The notes beneath the pieces were generated by a model. It saw nothing but the letters and a program-made list of their open reading frames with translations, ran no database searches and was not told the origin of the DNA. The position numbers and the translations under genes were made by a program. This document shows, in pieces, positions 11,185-23,913 of a stretch of 64,000 bases of DNA. Source of the stretch: Desmodesmus armatus (lineage: Eukaryota > Chlorophyta > Chlorophyceae > Sphaeropleales > Scenedesmaceae); contig VIIQ02000050.1 in assembly GCA_007449985.2 (NCBI GenBank), forward strand, positions 96,467-160,466. Direction: 5' to 3'. Every line of letters starts with the position of its first letter. Within the stretch, counting starts at the first letter, position 1.

Positions 11185-14100
11185 TCAAAGGTCCTGAAGG
11201 TACACATTCTCATCCAGGACGCTCGGCCGCCTGCCACTGGCACCATGGGGGCCGGGCTGGCTGCTGTGCTGGTTGCCACTGGTGCTGCTGCGAGGGATGC
11301 TGCTGCTGCTGTGCACAATGCTTGTGACGCTAGGGTGCGCCCCGGCAGCATCCACCCCACTGCTGCCCACCAACATGCCCCCAGACGGCATCCACCCGCT
11401 GTCATGCTGCCCAGCCTGCTGCTTCCACAGAGCCATGGCATTCACAGGCGTCGCTGGAGATGCGTGTGCTGACATGGGCGCTGCAGCAAGCGGCGCCGCT
11501 GCAGGAAGTGCATACGCTGGAAAGCCTGCAGGCGCCTGCGCCACAAGTGCCGGCTGGCCTGCTGCCGCCGCCGCTCCTGCTGCCGCCCCGTAAGCAGCAG
11601 CCGAGCCGTACTGCCTGTCCACCTGGACTCCCGCAGGTTGGTCTTGCTGCTGGTGGTCCACGCCGTAGTCATGTGGTGCTGCGGGTGCGGTGCCAGCCCT
11701 TGGCTGCGGTAGAATCGGGTCTGATGACGTGCTGACCGAGTCTGCTGCATCAGAGCCAAGGTTGTTCAGCAACAGGTCAAGGCACTCGACGATCTGCAAG
11801 GCATGGCAGACGAGCGAGATGTAGTGATGCGGTGCTGTGCAAGAAGGAGTAGCAACACAGGTAAGTGGCCGATAATTTGGGCTACAGGGACCTTTCTGCA
11901 CCCTTGCCACGAGTCAAAGAAAGATGTTGGCAGCAGAACATGCACCGCATACTCACTGTATCCAGCCATGCTGCGATACCAAGGCAGGCAGGTGACAATA
12001 AAAGCCAAGGCGCCCGCAATGCTGTCAGAAATCAGCCAAGCAGGTCGCAAACCACCAGGTCACACCCCAAGACAGGGATGATCCGCCCGTGTTGCCGGAC
12101 ACCCACCTGATCAAAGGAAGGCCGGTTTGCAGGCTCTGCGTCCCAGCATCGCCGCATCAGCAGCTCCAGCTCCTCCGGCATGTCCTCAGGCACAGGGGGC
12201 CGCTCCCCCTGGATGACCACCCGCTCCACCACCACGCCGTAATGCAGGCCCTGCCACGCCTGCTTGCCACAGTAGGTCTCCCACGCTGCAGCACGCAGCC
12301 CAGCACGGCAATGGGAGTGAGTCGCACGCACGCGCAGACATACACATGATACAGGACGGCTCGAGTGCCAACTGCGCTACTGCCCCGAACGGGTGCGTTG
12401 CCACATGACTTGCATTCACCAAATATATTAGTCATCAAAGACATCCAGTTCACATGGCACCGCGCACCTATATATGAATGTGAACTGGCAGTCAACTGGT
12501 GTATGCAAGCAGGCCGTCAAGTACAAGCAATTGTGAAGCTGCATCTCGAAACAGCACAGGCATGAATCCTCGAGAGGCCTGCCGCTAAGCTCTACAGCAC
12601 CCCGCCCAAGCCTGTACAAGCGGCAGCCCCACTCACTCAGTATTCCAAAGGAGTACACGTCAGCACTGGGGCTCATGCGGCCGTTGCGCAAAAGCCTGAG
12701 GGCAGCAGGGCAGCGCAAGGATGGTGTTTGAGGGTGTGCATGCTGAGAGAAAAGGTGCGGGGTAGGTTGTGCCAGGTGGAGTGTTTGGCGTGGACACTTT
12801 TCATTGCGCATGTTGAAAGGAGTTGGGGTGAGTGCTTTGCATGCACACTGATTGATGCAGACTGCAAGCCCCAAGACAAGCGCAGCTGCAGTTCTGCCAT
12901 CTTCTCAAGTTGGGGCTTGATACTGCTGACATCAACACAATCCCCACCCCACTTGAGAAGATGACAGGGCGGCAGCTGCGCCTGGCAGCACATCATGCTT
13001 GGGGCTTGCCCGCAGCAGCACACAGCAAAGCACCCGCCATATTTGCGGCCAGAGGTCACTTTTATTGTGCATGCCTGCGTGGATGTATACGTGGGACTCA
13101 CTCAGGGGCCATGTGCGTGATCGTCCCCAGGCTGGCTGTCGAGCGGTGTGTGGTGTCGTTGAGCAGCACGGCCGACAGCCCAAAGTCGCTGATCTTCGCA
13201 ACCTGGCCGTACGCGCCGTGGATGCTGTGCTGCAACAACACGTTGCCAGCTTTCAGGTCACCCTGCGCATAAAGAAACGCATACACAAGCACACATTTGA
13301 AGGCTAAGCGGCACAAACAATTGTAAGGGGCTGTCTGCAGGGCTGTGTATTGGGTGTGCTCAGCACAGGGACTCCTCGCAAATGACTGACTACGGTACAG
13401 TGCCTCAAGTGCACCCCAGGTAACAATGTCTCCACGCACGCAAAGGCTAACAAGAGCAACAGGATGGAACACAGCGCCAAGGGGATTGCACCACTAGCTG
13501 AAACATCAACAGCTGCAACCACCAGTCCTGAGCGCACTTACGTGCATCACACCCTTGAGTGAAGGTACGCCATACCCGTGGCGGCATCCAGCAAGCGCGA
13601 CAGCAGCTTGGCCTGTGCAGCAACACGCAACACACACAGCAGCCAACAACCCTCGACAGCTGCTCTCAAATGATCCACCCTGCCCAACCCACTTGACAGC
13701 CTAGAGCCGACACGAGTGAAGCTCATCACTCTGTCGCCTTATGAGCCCCTGACAAGCTTCCCACATGCTGCCCCTGCACAGCCGCCCCAGTCCGCCAAAC
13801 ATGCATGCGCATTCAAAGGTGCCCCCGGCCCAGCGCCCAACTCACGATCTCCATCTTGCCAAGGCCCAGCTCAGCCTGGGCCGCCGCTGCTGCCGCTGCT
13901 GCGGCCGCGGCGGCTGCTGCACTCTGCTCAACCTTGAAGCGGCCAGCAATTGCAGCATCCAGCAGGGTGCCACCAGTGCAGAGCTCCAGGATGATCCACA
14001 CCTGCAGCAGCAGCCAGCACGCATGCAACAGCAGAGGCACAAGCGGCAGGTGGCGGGGAGCATCAACACGCGAGTGTCAACTGTCCAAGGCGGGGGAAAC

Positions 14101-17100
14101 ACAATCAAAATACACACATAAAAGAAATCATTTCCTTTACGATGCGATCAATTGCAAGGGAAGCGCCCTATAGTGCCAACACTGCGGAGTGGCTAACACA
14201 TGAAAGCATTGCTTGGACGTCTACTACATGTATGCTTTCTGCTGACACACCGCTGCAACCTGGCAGCTGACGGTCATCAGCTGTGGTGCATCATCAGGTA
14301 CGGCAGCCCAGGCCCAGATGAAGGGCTAGTTCGGGCAACAGCCTGTGACCTTGGCCTTGTCCATGACCCACACGCAACGCTCGACACAGCAGCAAAACCA
14401 CACCTGTTGCTCAGTCTTCGTCTGCTCCTGCTCCTGCTCGCGTGTGCCGCAGATGTTGGTGCCACCGCTGTTGGTACACGACCTGTCACTGCCACGGCCA
14501 ACAGGGGCTTGCAGATCCGCAGCGTGCATGATGGCGACAGCACCACCGCTGCTCATGCCTGCAGCGGCACCGGTGCCTGCTGCTGCTGATGCCCCGCTGT
14601 TGTGGCCGCGGCTGCCCTGACTGCCGCTGCTGCGCGGGCTGTACGCTGTAACCGCCGCTGCTCCTGCTGCTGCTGCTGTCGGAGACATAGCAGGGCTACC
14701 TGACAAGCTGTTGTTGCCGTCAGTCCCAGGAGGTCGGCTGCGCCAGCCCAGCAAGAGGTGCCGCCGCAAGCCACCATCCTGCACGTGTTGCTGCTGCTGC
14801 TGCTGACCCTGCGGTAAGTGGGGCTGTGGGGGGAGCGGCTGCTGACCACCGCCGCTGCCGCTGTGCTGCTGCTGGACAGCCTTGCTTTCTGCATAACCCC
14901 GTTGGCCTGATGTGTCGAGCAGTCCGTCCGAGCTGGACTCTGCAGGCAAGCGGCCAGCTGCAGCAGCTGGACCTGCACCTGCACCTGCCAACCCCACCGC
15001 AGAGTGCTGGCAGGCCTGGTCAGCAGCATCGGCAAACATACTTGGCGCACAGTCAGCAGAGGGACGGGCAGTCCTGGCCCGGCTGCCTCCCTGCTGCCGC
15101 TGCTGCTGCAGTGGCTGCTGACTGTCTGACAACGGCTCCGGCACAATCTGCAGCCAACCTGTAAGGTCGCCAGAGCCCTGCACAACTGCTGCACCCTCTG
15201 CCACCGCTGTGTTGGACAGCCCTAAGCTATGCGAGTTCTCTGCCGAAACACCGGTGCTGTTGGTGCTGTTGTGTAAGGTGCTGCTGGTGTTCATCTGCTG
15301 CTGGTTTGGCGGGGTGATTGATGGTGTCGAGACGTTCTTGCCATTTGAGGCTGGCAATGCTGGCAGCGACTGGGAGCTGGCATCGGGCCCCGCACTTGCT
15401 CGCCGTAAGCTGCTGGCGTTGCGGCGTGGCGGGTTGCGCATGCGGCCCTGCGTATTGCCGTTGGCCGGCACAGCTGCGGCAGGGGGTGCAGCACGGTCAG
15501 CCGCTCCTGCACGTGCGGTGCCTGAAACTGTGGTCAAGCCACTGGTGCTGCTGTTGCGCGCTTCCCGCATGGCTTTGACCTGCAGCACACACGCACAGCA
15601 CACATGACGCACGCTGTTTGAGTTTGTCTGGTCATCACAACGTGTAGCAGTTGGGGGCAGTCATGTGGCAGCACATTGCACTTTGTCAGAATGTTGAAGT
15701 ATCGTGTCGATGACTGGACTGATTGCATGTACCAACCTGTCCTTGACCATCGAAGGTGAGTGCTATGGGCCATTACGCGCAGGCATACAACATGCTGAGT
15801 AGCATGCTGATAATTCATTGACACCAACGGGCATCTGCATGTATGAAAAGACAGCCGAGCACGCAGCAGCATCAACCACCCTCCCTTACGCTCCCACCCC
15901 ACACACAACAATGCCGTCTCCACCCAGCTGAGTGCCCACCTGCTCTGCCGGGTTCCACACAGATGCGTGGAATGCGCGCACAATGTTGGGGTGGTCCAGT
16001 GCCATCATCACCTCAGCCTCCCGAAGCACCTTGGGCAGCTCCTCAGGCGTGCGCACATTGATGATCTTGATCGCAACGTCGCTGCTGTGCCAGCGGCCCT
16101 TGTACACCTGCACGCCACGCACCCACACGCAACACGCAGCACACGCATCGTCAAGGACAGCTGATGCAAGGCAGAGCATGCGAGGTGCTGGCGGGGTACA
16201 GAAAGGCAGTGCACCATTGGATCGTTGGTCAAGAACAGCATACGATATGTCCGCTGCAGGTGTGAAGAAACCGCCATGCCCGCTTTGTTGCACTCACCGG
16301 CCGAAACTGCCAGCGCCAAGCAAGGTATCTGCGGAGAAACACAGCAACAACAGCATGCACCAAGCACGTCGGCAGTGAGCATAAACATCCCAATGCACCA
16401 CCGCAGACATTGTGCAGGCAAGACACCACCGCCGCAGTGCAACAGTGCGGTGGTACACCCTTGAGTGCAGATGGCGAGTGCAGGAGGTTGACAATAGCAC
16501 ACAGCTGCCACTTCAGACTGAAAGCGGTGTGCCTTGATATCCCCCGTGCCACTTGCCATCTCCTCTGCACCATCTACGCTCAACAGAGCACCGCACCCAG
16601 GCACCGCCTGCATCACTCACGACCTGCCACAACAACTTGCCTGCTGTTGCTGGTCGAACTCTAACGACTGAACGCATTGAGACTCGCTCCCTCTGCCGCA
16701 GCTGCCAAGGGTGCAGCATGCCTCAAACTTCGAAAACAGCATGCCTCCAAAATCACAGTGCTGCCTCTGCTGCACCCCAAGCTTTGCACTCACTGAGTGT
16801 GACCTGCTGTGAGATTGCGCGGTTGGCCCCTGTGTAGCTGGGGATGCCATCCATGCTGTAGCCGGCCTCTGTGGGCCTGTACAATCAAAGCAGCACCAGA
16901 CACACAAACCCACAGTGGTCGATTGATGGCATGGTTGACAATCTACATAGTAGCTTCCAAAGCAGCACACACAGACACTGACGACAGACAACAGGTGCCC
17001 TTGCGTCCAAACATGGGTCCAGCAGACCTGATGGCCGGACCCCATGTCGCATCAGCACACATGCGCAGAATGCTGTGCGCTTTACGCCTTCCGCATCCTA

Positions 17101-19393
17101 CAACAGCAAACAGCAAGCAGCGCCTCAAGGGGACGCCGCCTTGTGTTGACTCCTGCTCGCTGCACTCCTTTACACTGCACACTTTGCACGCACCTGTACC
17201 CCATCTCAGGGTCTGTGTGCTTCTTTTTGCGGCGCTTTGAGCACAGCGCTTCGCGCAACTTGCGCCGCAGCAAGCACAACAGCAAGCATATCAAAAGGGC
17301 GATGCCACCTGCAACACCAACATCCCGGCCGGGTCGAGTTAGCAGGCTGCTGGCGCAGTTCCTTACAAGCAATGTCGGACCAACAGTGAACGCGGCCAGA
17401 AGTTTGCCAAGTCAGCCATGACCAGTCGAGACATCTGCTGCACAACTGGGGCGAGAGATGCAGTGCAACACCCTCAATGCTCGCAAAAGCGGCCCCCAAC
17501 CCCACCCCAGCTGTCAGTATACTGCGGATAACCGACAAAAGCCCTGCAGGCCATGGCCAGGCCTCCGACACCGCTTCTGAACCGAACCATCAGCACCTCA
17601 CCTGCAATTGCCACAGCTGCGGCAGTGCCTGGCGCCCAACTGAAAGAGCCCCAGCCAGGGCTCCCTGGCCTGGCGGTCTGTCCAATGCCTGACGTAGCAA
17701 TCAGCATCGCCATGCACAGCTCCTCATCCTGGTTGGATTGCTCCAAGCATTCGCGGGAGATCACGGCCTGGCATACCCGCGTGGTGTTCTCCTGAAAAAG
17801 GACGTACCCCGGGTACTGGCTGCCTTTGTCTGGGTCGTTGTACGCCGTCAGCAAGCTGAAGGCGTCAAACTGCAGGGCATCTGGGAAGCAAAACGGCTGC
17901 GGGTCCGGCGTGCTGATGGCAGCGTTGAAGCAAAACTTTGGCAGCAGGCGCACGCTGTTGGGGGGATAGGCTGGCGAGTGGCGGGTGAAGCTCTGCGCTG
18001 ACCTCAGGACGTCGTCTGCCAGCTGGCAGGCTGGCTTGACTCGAATGACATCCAGGGTACGCATCAAGCTGCCAGCCTCACCCTGCACCAGCACCAGCAC
18101 AGCAGCAGCATGTTGGCGCGCCCTCCATGCAGACCACCCTTGCCTGTTGTGGCGTGTGATTGAAGGCCCTATCCAAGGCATATTTGCAGCGGGGAGCCTT
18201 CCAACCCTTTGCGTCAGCCCTGGACATATTGTCATGCAGTGTCTGGCACAGGGCAAGTCAATTGCTTACACCAAGCATGACAGACACATCACTGGCTCAG
18301 GGGCGTCTTGGAGCATTGCAGACTTTCGCCACACGTGCCCACCAGCAGGCTCACCATGAAAAAATCAATCCCGAACCCACCCAGCTTCCTGCAGAGCAGT
18401 TGTGGATCAACAGCAAGACATACGTGCTGGGCACCTAGGAAGCTTGGCATCGACTTGGGCAGCTGCTGACACAGGGGTTCAAGCCGCAAAGAGCCACATT
18501 GTGCCATAATTCTGCCTGTTTCAAGACACGGTGAAGTAGCCAAACGGTTTGATGCTGCAGCATGACTTGCACGCGAGTTCACCAACACGTCCATCCAGGT
18601 TGCTGCTGCTTTTGCTTCTGCTTCTGCTGCTGCTGCAGCTGCAGCTGCTGCTTCCGCTTACTTGACATTTATAAGGACGACGTCCTTGAAGGAAACTTGC
18701 ACACCAGGAGCGATCAGCACTTTCTTTTCAATCAGGCTAAAATCCAACACGGCCGTGTCCTGAGGGCAAGCAGTGACAGGCAGCAGGCGAGGTCAAAGCT
18801 TGGGGGGGGGGGGGGGCTGCCAGTCAGTTGCTTTCAATCAATTGCTGCTGTCAAGCCTGTGTTGATTGCAGTGATGCACAGAAGGCACAAACAAATCGCG
18901 CACATCACACGTATGCCTCTTCAGCTTTGATGCCCAGAGCCGTCTGGGCAACCCAGCAGGCTTGGTGCAAAACACATACCACGCCATGGTTGCACATACG
19001 TTGACCCTGATGCATGCTGCTACTTCGTCCCTCCTGACTCACCTTGAGGCCTCTGATTGTCAGGTTTCGAGACAGCCTGTATGGCTGCTGCTGGGTGTAA
19101 ATGGTCCAAGATGAGGGCCGGAGCACATACCGCGACCCAGCCAACACGATCTCGTTGATACTGTTGTTGGTGACAGCAGCCCTGAATATGGGAGGAATGG
19201 ACTCGACAGTCCCATCCACAACCAGCTGCACGCAGCGCGGCTTTCCAGGACAGGGCAATGATGCAGCTGCAGCAGTGTCAGCCTGTGTTGTCCTCAAGCA
19301 CAACAGCAGGACATGGCACAGCAGCAAGACACGTGCTGGCCTGCGAGGGCCAGTATGGCCTCCACTGCCGCAGGCAAGATGCCCCGCAGCCAT
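11185..19393 (-). CDS. Membrane-anchored tyrosine-kinase-like (TKL) protein kinase
   Basis: Probable Ser/Thr receptor-like kinase. Exons (minus): 19393-19043, 18759-18662, 18388-18355, 18082-17602, 17308-17194, 16876-16794, 16328-16298, 16107-15940, 15579-14404, 14001-13846, 13612-13542, 13262-13102, 12695-12637, 12285-12107, 11793-11185. Product about 1,257 residues. A hydrophobic signal (VLLLCHVLLLCL) precedes an extracellular part of ~285 residues with N-glycosylation sites; one membrane helix (~322-341) is followed by a basic stop-transfer patch. Kinase motifs: GAGSFGR, VAIK lysine, catalytic HGDLKAGN, DFG, MAPE, and DVYSFGI. HGDLK in place of HRDLK is common in algal TKL kinases. One exon (15579-14404) inserts ~392 Ser/Gln/Ala-rich residues between the N-lobe and the hinge strand VWIILELCTGGTL. 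Two one-base deletions (near 13552 and 16298) break the frame; restoring phase makes the total divisible by three. Ligand and substrate are unknown. Confidence 0.88.
14404..15579 (-). other. Low-complexity insert exon inside the kinase domain
   Basis: A single 1,176-base exon encodes 392 residues of Ser, Ala, Gln and Gly with no domain I can recognise, starting VKAMREARNSS and ending EQEQTKTEQQ. It sits between beta-4 (ending WNPAEQ) and the hinge strand. Comparable variable inserts are known in algal membrane kinases, but this one is longer than the catalytic lobe pieces around it. It is likely a disordered loop. Confidence 0.75.
18802..18816. repeat. Poly(G) run, 15 bases
   Basis: Uninterrupted G15 in a kinase intron. 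On the coding (minus) strand it is a C15 tract about 43 bases before the acceptor at 18760, so it may serve as the polypyrimidine tract. Confidence 0.9.
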
Positions 19394-20139
19394 GGCTGCT
19401 GCGTTCACAGAAGGTCCTCCCTCCAGACAGCAGCAGCTCCGACAGCAGCCTGGTCCCAACTGCCCATGCTGAGCCCGAACAAGTATGCTCTCAACTGATC
19501 CAAGGCAAACAGGCCTGCTCAAGAAGCAGCCGAGACACGCACACGATGATGGCTCTGCTGCTCTTTTAACTTTCGGATGTCAGTCAGACGAACGTAAGAA
19601 GAATCATACGAGTTGAAGACACGAAAAAGATAGATCCTTGCACCAGACGTATGCAAGAGGGGCCGCAAAGCCCTCTGATAAGGTTGATAGCGGCAACAGA
19701 GGTTGACACAGGGGTCCAAAGGCGTGTGAAGTTTGTGAATTCAGCAAGTTAGATCATACGCTCTGCTCCTGTCTCGATCAATTCTTGCTTGGTTGGCTGA
19801 GTGATGAGTCATGAGTGCTGAACATGGGACACCCGACTACCCATCGTCGCCAATCCACACATTGGGGCCAATTTGAAGCAATCATACTTTAGAATTTGGG
19901 CAATCACATGCCACCCATCAGTTGAGGAAGCGAGGTACCTCAAGGCTCCTCAAAAAAGTTCTCCCGGGAGGTGCCATCGTGTGTGGGAGACTGCGCAGCT
20001 CGCAAGTTCTGCTCATAGCGCTACAGATAGGCTAGCGTAACCCGGGTTGTCTACACGGGCGGCTGCACTGCAGGGGTGCAGCAAATACTCCTGACATGGC
20101 GGGGGTGTAGTGCCCCAGTGGAGGCGGCCGCCCCACTCA
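19394..20139. other. Intergenic, DnaJ 3' end to kinase 5' end
   Basis: No exon seen. It holds the 3' untranslated region of the DnaJ gene and the promoter of the kinase, both on the minus strand. AT content is higher than in the genes on either side between about 19,560 and 19,950. Confidence 0.5.
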
Positions 20140-23100
20140 TCACTGCTGCAAGTCTTCTTCTGCAAACTCTCGCAACAACTGCTGCTGCTTTTCAGTCAGC
20201 TTCACTGGCTTCACCACCCTGCATGAGCACAAAAGACAGGACAGTGAGTGTTGTCAGCCAGCACGTGCTGGCTTTCCATACAGTGCGCTGGCCTTCCGAC
20301 AGCACACAGGACAGCCACGAGCTGCTGCATACACAGAAGCCTGCAGGCGAGGTATCCACGTCCTGAAGGCACCCTGACAAACCGCAAAAGCCTACAAGCG
20401 GATAGCTGTTGATTTGGCCAGCTGACAGCTGAGCATGCCACAGACAATCAGCAGACTTAGCCATCACATACCCCCACCCCCCTCCAGCCCCTAATCCTCA
20501 CCGTATGGGCACCATCTGAGCACCTCTGTGCCCGCTGCGTGGGTTCACGACCCCTTTGCCGCTCATTTTTAGCACCTCACCGCCCAGCGTCAGCGGCGGC
20601 ACTACCAGCTCAGACTTGCCGTCAATGGTGGGGACAGTCACCGTCCTGAAGACACACACACACACACACCAACAGTGGCAGGGACTGCATGCAGTCTCAT
20701 TGCTGGTTGCAATCAGAATGCAAGATCACCTCCATGTAAAACAGACTCACTCTGTGTTGCCAAACTCAAGGCAACACACCAACTGCTCGCAGGCAGTGGT
20801 TGCCAGCTGTTGCACAACATCACAACATCAGGGACGCTTCGCTACAGATAGTATGTGCCGTGCGGCACTGCCAAAGCCAGGTCACCACCATGGAGCTGTC
20901 TCCAGTCGCCACACAGCAAAAAGTAGAGTGCTGGCAGCACGCACACCCCACCAATGTCAGGCCACTCACTTGCCAGTCAGTGCTTCGGATAGCCGTAGGG
21001 TGAGAGGGTAGATGATGTCATAGCCGCGACGTGAGAACTCCGGGTGGGGTTCCACCTCTATGGCCAACATGATGTTGATTGCCTGCTGCTTGCCGGGCAC
21101 CTGAGCCTGCACCTGCAGCCAACAGCAGCACCAACAATCATGCACCACCTCAGCAAAACACTTCCAGGGCCAGCAGCATGAACTGCTGTGATGGTACTGC
21201 ACGGTATGCTGGACAGCCCAAGGTCTAGGCGGCATCTTCCAGCAGGACTGCCTGCCCTCCTCAACATTGTGCTGTTGGTCCCCAGCTTCAGAGACAAGTC
21301 ACAGCAGCAGCAGCAGCGGTGGTAGGGGACGGTTGCTGCTGCTCTCCCTGCGCCTGCCATGGCAGAATATGTCTTACCTGGATGGTTTGGCCTGTGTTGA
21401 GCCCTGGCGGGATGTCGACCTCCACCGGCGGCATCTGTGTCCCCACTAGCCGCGTCAAGTCTATGGGCTTGCGTACACCCTTGCATGCTTCCTGCAACAG
21501 ATGCAGAGACAGCCAAGAAAGACCCGCTCTTGAGTCCGGATGTGCGACCTGTCAGGCCTGACGGGCTGTGTGTCTGTCTGTCTGACTGCCTGATGCCCTG
21601 GCTGGCTGGCTGACTGGCTGACCCGCCCTGCCTGATAGTCAGAATGCCTCATTACGTAGCTGAGCTGCAGGAACACCAGGACCCTTAACGACAGCAGACC
21701 ATTACTGCTGCAGTCCACAATGTGTACAGGCATAGCTGTCAGGGAGGAAGCGTCTGCAAGCTCTGACCCCGGCTGCAGTGCTCGTGCCAGGGCTGGGTCC
21801 CTCGCCGGCCCAGCCAATCGTGCCAGAACAGGACTCCAGCTGCATTTCCTTCCATCACGTGCCCCTTGACGCACCATGAATGTGAGCCGTAGGGGTGTGT
21901 CAAACATGAAAGCTGCTGAGGTGAAGCCCCCAAAGCCGCCACCACCCTGACGACCGAAAAAGTGTGACATGATGTCCTCCACACTCCAGGCTTGGCGGCC
22001 GCCGCCGCCGTCTTGCCACTGCTGCCACGGGAAGCCACCTGCACAGGTACACAGCAATGCACGGGTCCTGGGTTGGAAGTTTAAAGCCTCAGCAATCGTG
22101 CGAGCAATATGCAGACTGTGCGGAAGACTTGTCAGATGTTGTGCTTCATACTTTTGACGCTGTTTTGGAGGTGCCTGGTTTCTCTTTGGTCCCCCATGAG
22201 CCTCTGGCTCCCATGTGGGTTGCTCAGCCGTTTGCTGAGCCAAGTTCTGTAACTGCAACTGGAACTTGATGCATGCCACGTTGCAATGGCGCAGCGACAG
22301 CAAGCTGTGTCGTAACACAGCAAGATGCAGCTGCTGTCGTCGCCGCCAGCCCAGCACGACCCACCGTCGAAGCCTCCTGCGCCCCCCTCCTGCTCCATCC
22401 TGTCCATGCCCTCCCTGCCAAGGCGGTCGTACATGCGCCGCTTTTCAGGGTCCCTCAGCGTTTCATAAGCCTTGCTGACTTCCTGAAACTGCTTGGCTGC
22501 CTCAGGGTTATCCTGCGTGCAGCAGCAAGGAGCGGCAGATTTGGTGCGGTGAGTCAGGTACTGGTGGCGCCGGCGCCACCTAGGCCAAACCCCACAGGCA
22601 AGCTTCAGGTTTTGAAGCTGTTCCTTGCGTTGCTTGATGCCCGGTTGAGGGGAGCCACCGGCCTCATGGGAGGCCCCCTGCCACCACGTGCTTGGCAGAG
22701 ACACTGGACAATCACAGAATTGTAAGGGACACGGCCCTATTGAAAGGCAGGGTAGGTGCTCCAAGCATTCATATCCAAATGCACGGCAGGTGCTCCTGCA
22801 GCTTCAGGCCATGAGTGGCTGCGTCAGCTGACAGCAGGGCGCAGCAAGTGCAGACTATTAGCGACAGCAAAACAGGCAATTCCTGCAGCCAAGGAGCTAC
22901 CCCAGCAAGCAGTCCCCGGCAGCAACCCCTACCTTGTTTGTGTCTGGGTGATACTGCTTTGCTAGTTTGTAATAGGCCTTCTTGATATCCTGGTCACTGG
23001 CGCCATTTGGCACACCCAAAACGTCGTAAAAGTCCTGGGCATGAGCAGCTGCAGACACATAGCAGCAGGACACAGCCTGTTAGGAGATGCTGAAAAGCTG

Positions 23101-23913
23101 CATTCCACCTGTTGACTTTGCTGCTAGCACAGTCCAAGGCTGCTGCCACTCAAGAGCTGGAGCAGCAAGGCAACTGACTGCAGCTGATCAGTAACCAAGC
23201 AACTCCCACAATGACATTGAACTCAGTTCTGCCGGCACATCTTCCAGGCTGTGCCGGCTGTTGGGTACACTATGTGGGAATGCCCCTGCCCATGGCATGT
23301 CTGCAATGCTACTACTACTGGCAGCTGGCAGCTCAGAAGTTGACAGCCACTCACCTGTACTTGCGTGTATACTGCAGGCGGCAGGCTGTCGCAACGGAGG
23401 TGCTGCAGCACAAGCAGCAAGCAGACAGGGCAAGCAATTCCAGATTCCTCGTTTAGAGCGATTGGAGCTAAGCACAACACCAGGCTGACGTACCTCATGC
23501 AACCCTTTGTGCACTTCTGGGCCACCGCTGGTCTTCGGAAGCGACGAGCGACTATAAAAGAGACGAACGGCACAATGCAGCTGCTACTATCTCTCGTAGC
23601 TTCAGGTCTCAAACAGCCCTCTACACGCGTCAGTGCGAGGGGCGCTCGACATGGCACAACATATGCACCCACCTGCCGGCCTGTGCAGCTCATGCCAGGG
23701 CTGCTGCTGCTGCTGCTGCTGCTGTAGTTGACTGTGCCAGCTGCTGCAGCTGCTGGTGCTTGCACCGCTGATGCTAAAGATGCCACGCACCAGCTGCTGC
23801 ACCTGGAGCTGAGTACCACCGCTGCAGACACCAGCAGCAGCACTGGTGGTGCCTCCGGTGACACCTGCTGCTGCCGCCAGGCGGGCTAGGCAGCTCCATG
23901 CCTGCCCTCGCAT
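20140..23913 (-). CDS. DNAJA3: Mitochondrial DnaJ co-chaperone, DNAJA3/MDJ1-like, zinc finger absent
   Basis: J-protein that would stimulate mitochondrial Hsp70. Exons (minus): 23913-23673, 23048-22933, 22512-22365, 22038-21875, 21491-21378, 21112-20970, 20645-20502, 20218-20140; 1,149 bases, 382 residues, phase intact throughout. The N-terminus ([17 protein letters not shown]...) looks like a mitochondrial presequence. J-domain begins [20 protein letters not shown] with the HPD motif at residues 114-116. A Gly/Phe-rich region ([28 protein letters not shown]) follows. The C-terminal substrate domains are complete, with [22 protein letters not shown] and [15 protein letters not shown]. The four CxxCxGxG repeats expected after [12 protein letters not shown] are missing: the same exon runs straight to [17 protein letters not shown]. 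The ATG at 23913 is preferred over an in-frame one at 24000. A plastid location cannot be excluded. Confidence 0.93.
21565..21632. repeat. TCTG/GCTG simple repeat in DnaJ intron
   Basis: Short imperfect runs of TGTC and GGCT tetranucleotides within the intron between exons 4 and 5. Confidence 0.7.

Noticed and set aside
13547..13612. Calling the kinase a pseudogene because of an in-frame stop before the catalytic loop
   Set aside because: All catalytic residues are kept and one added G restores both the frame and the expected HGDLK; the same pattern recurs in other genes.
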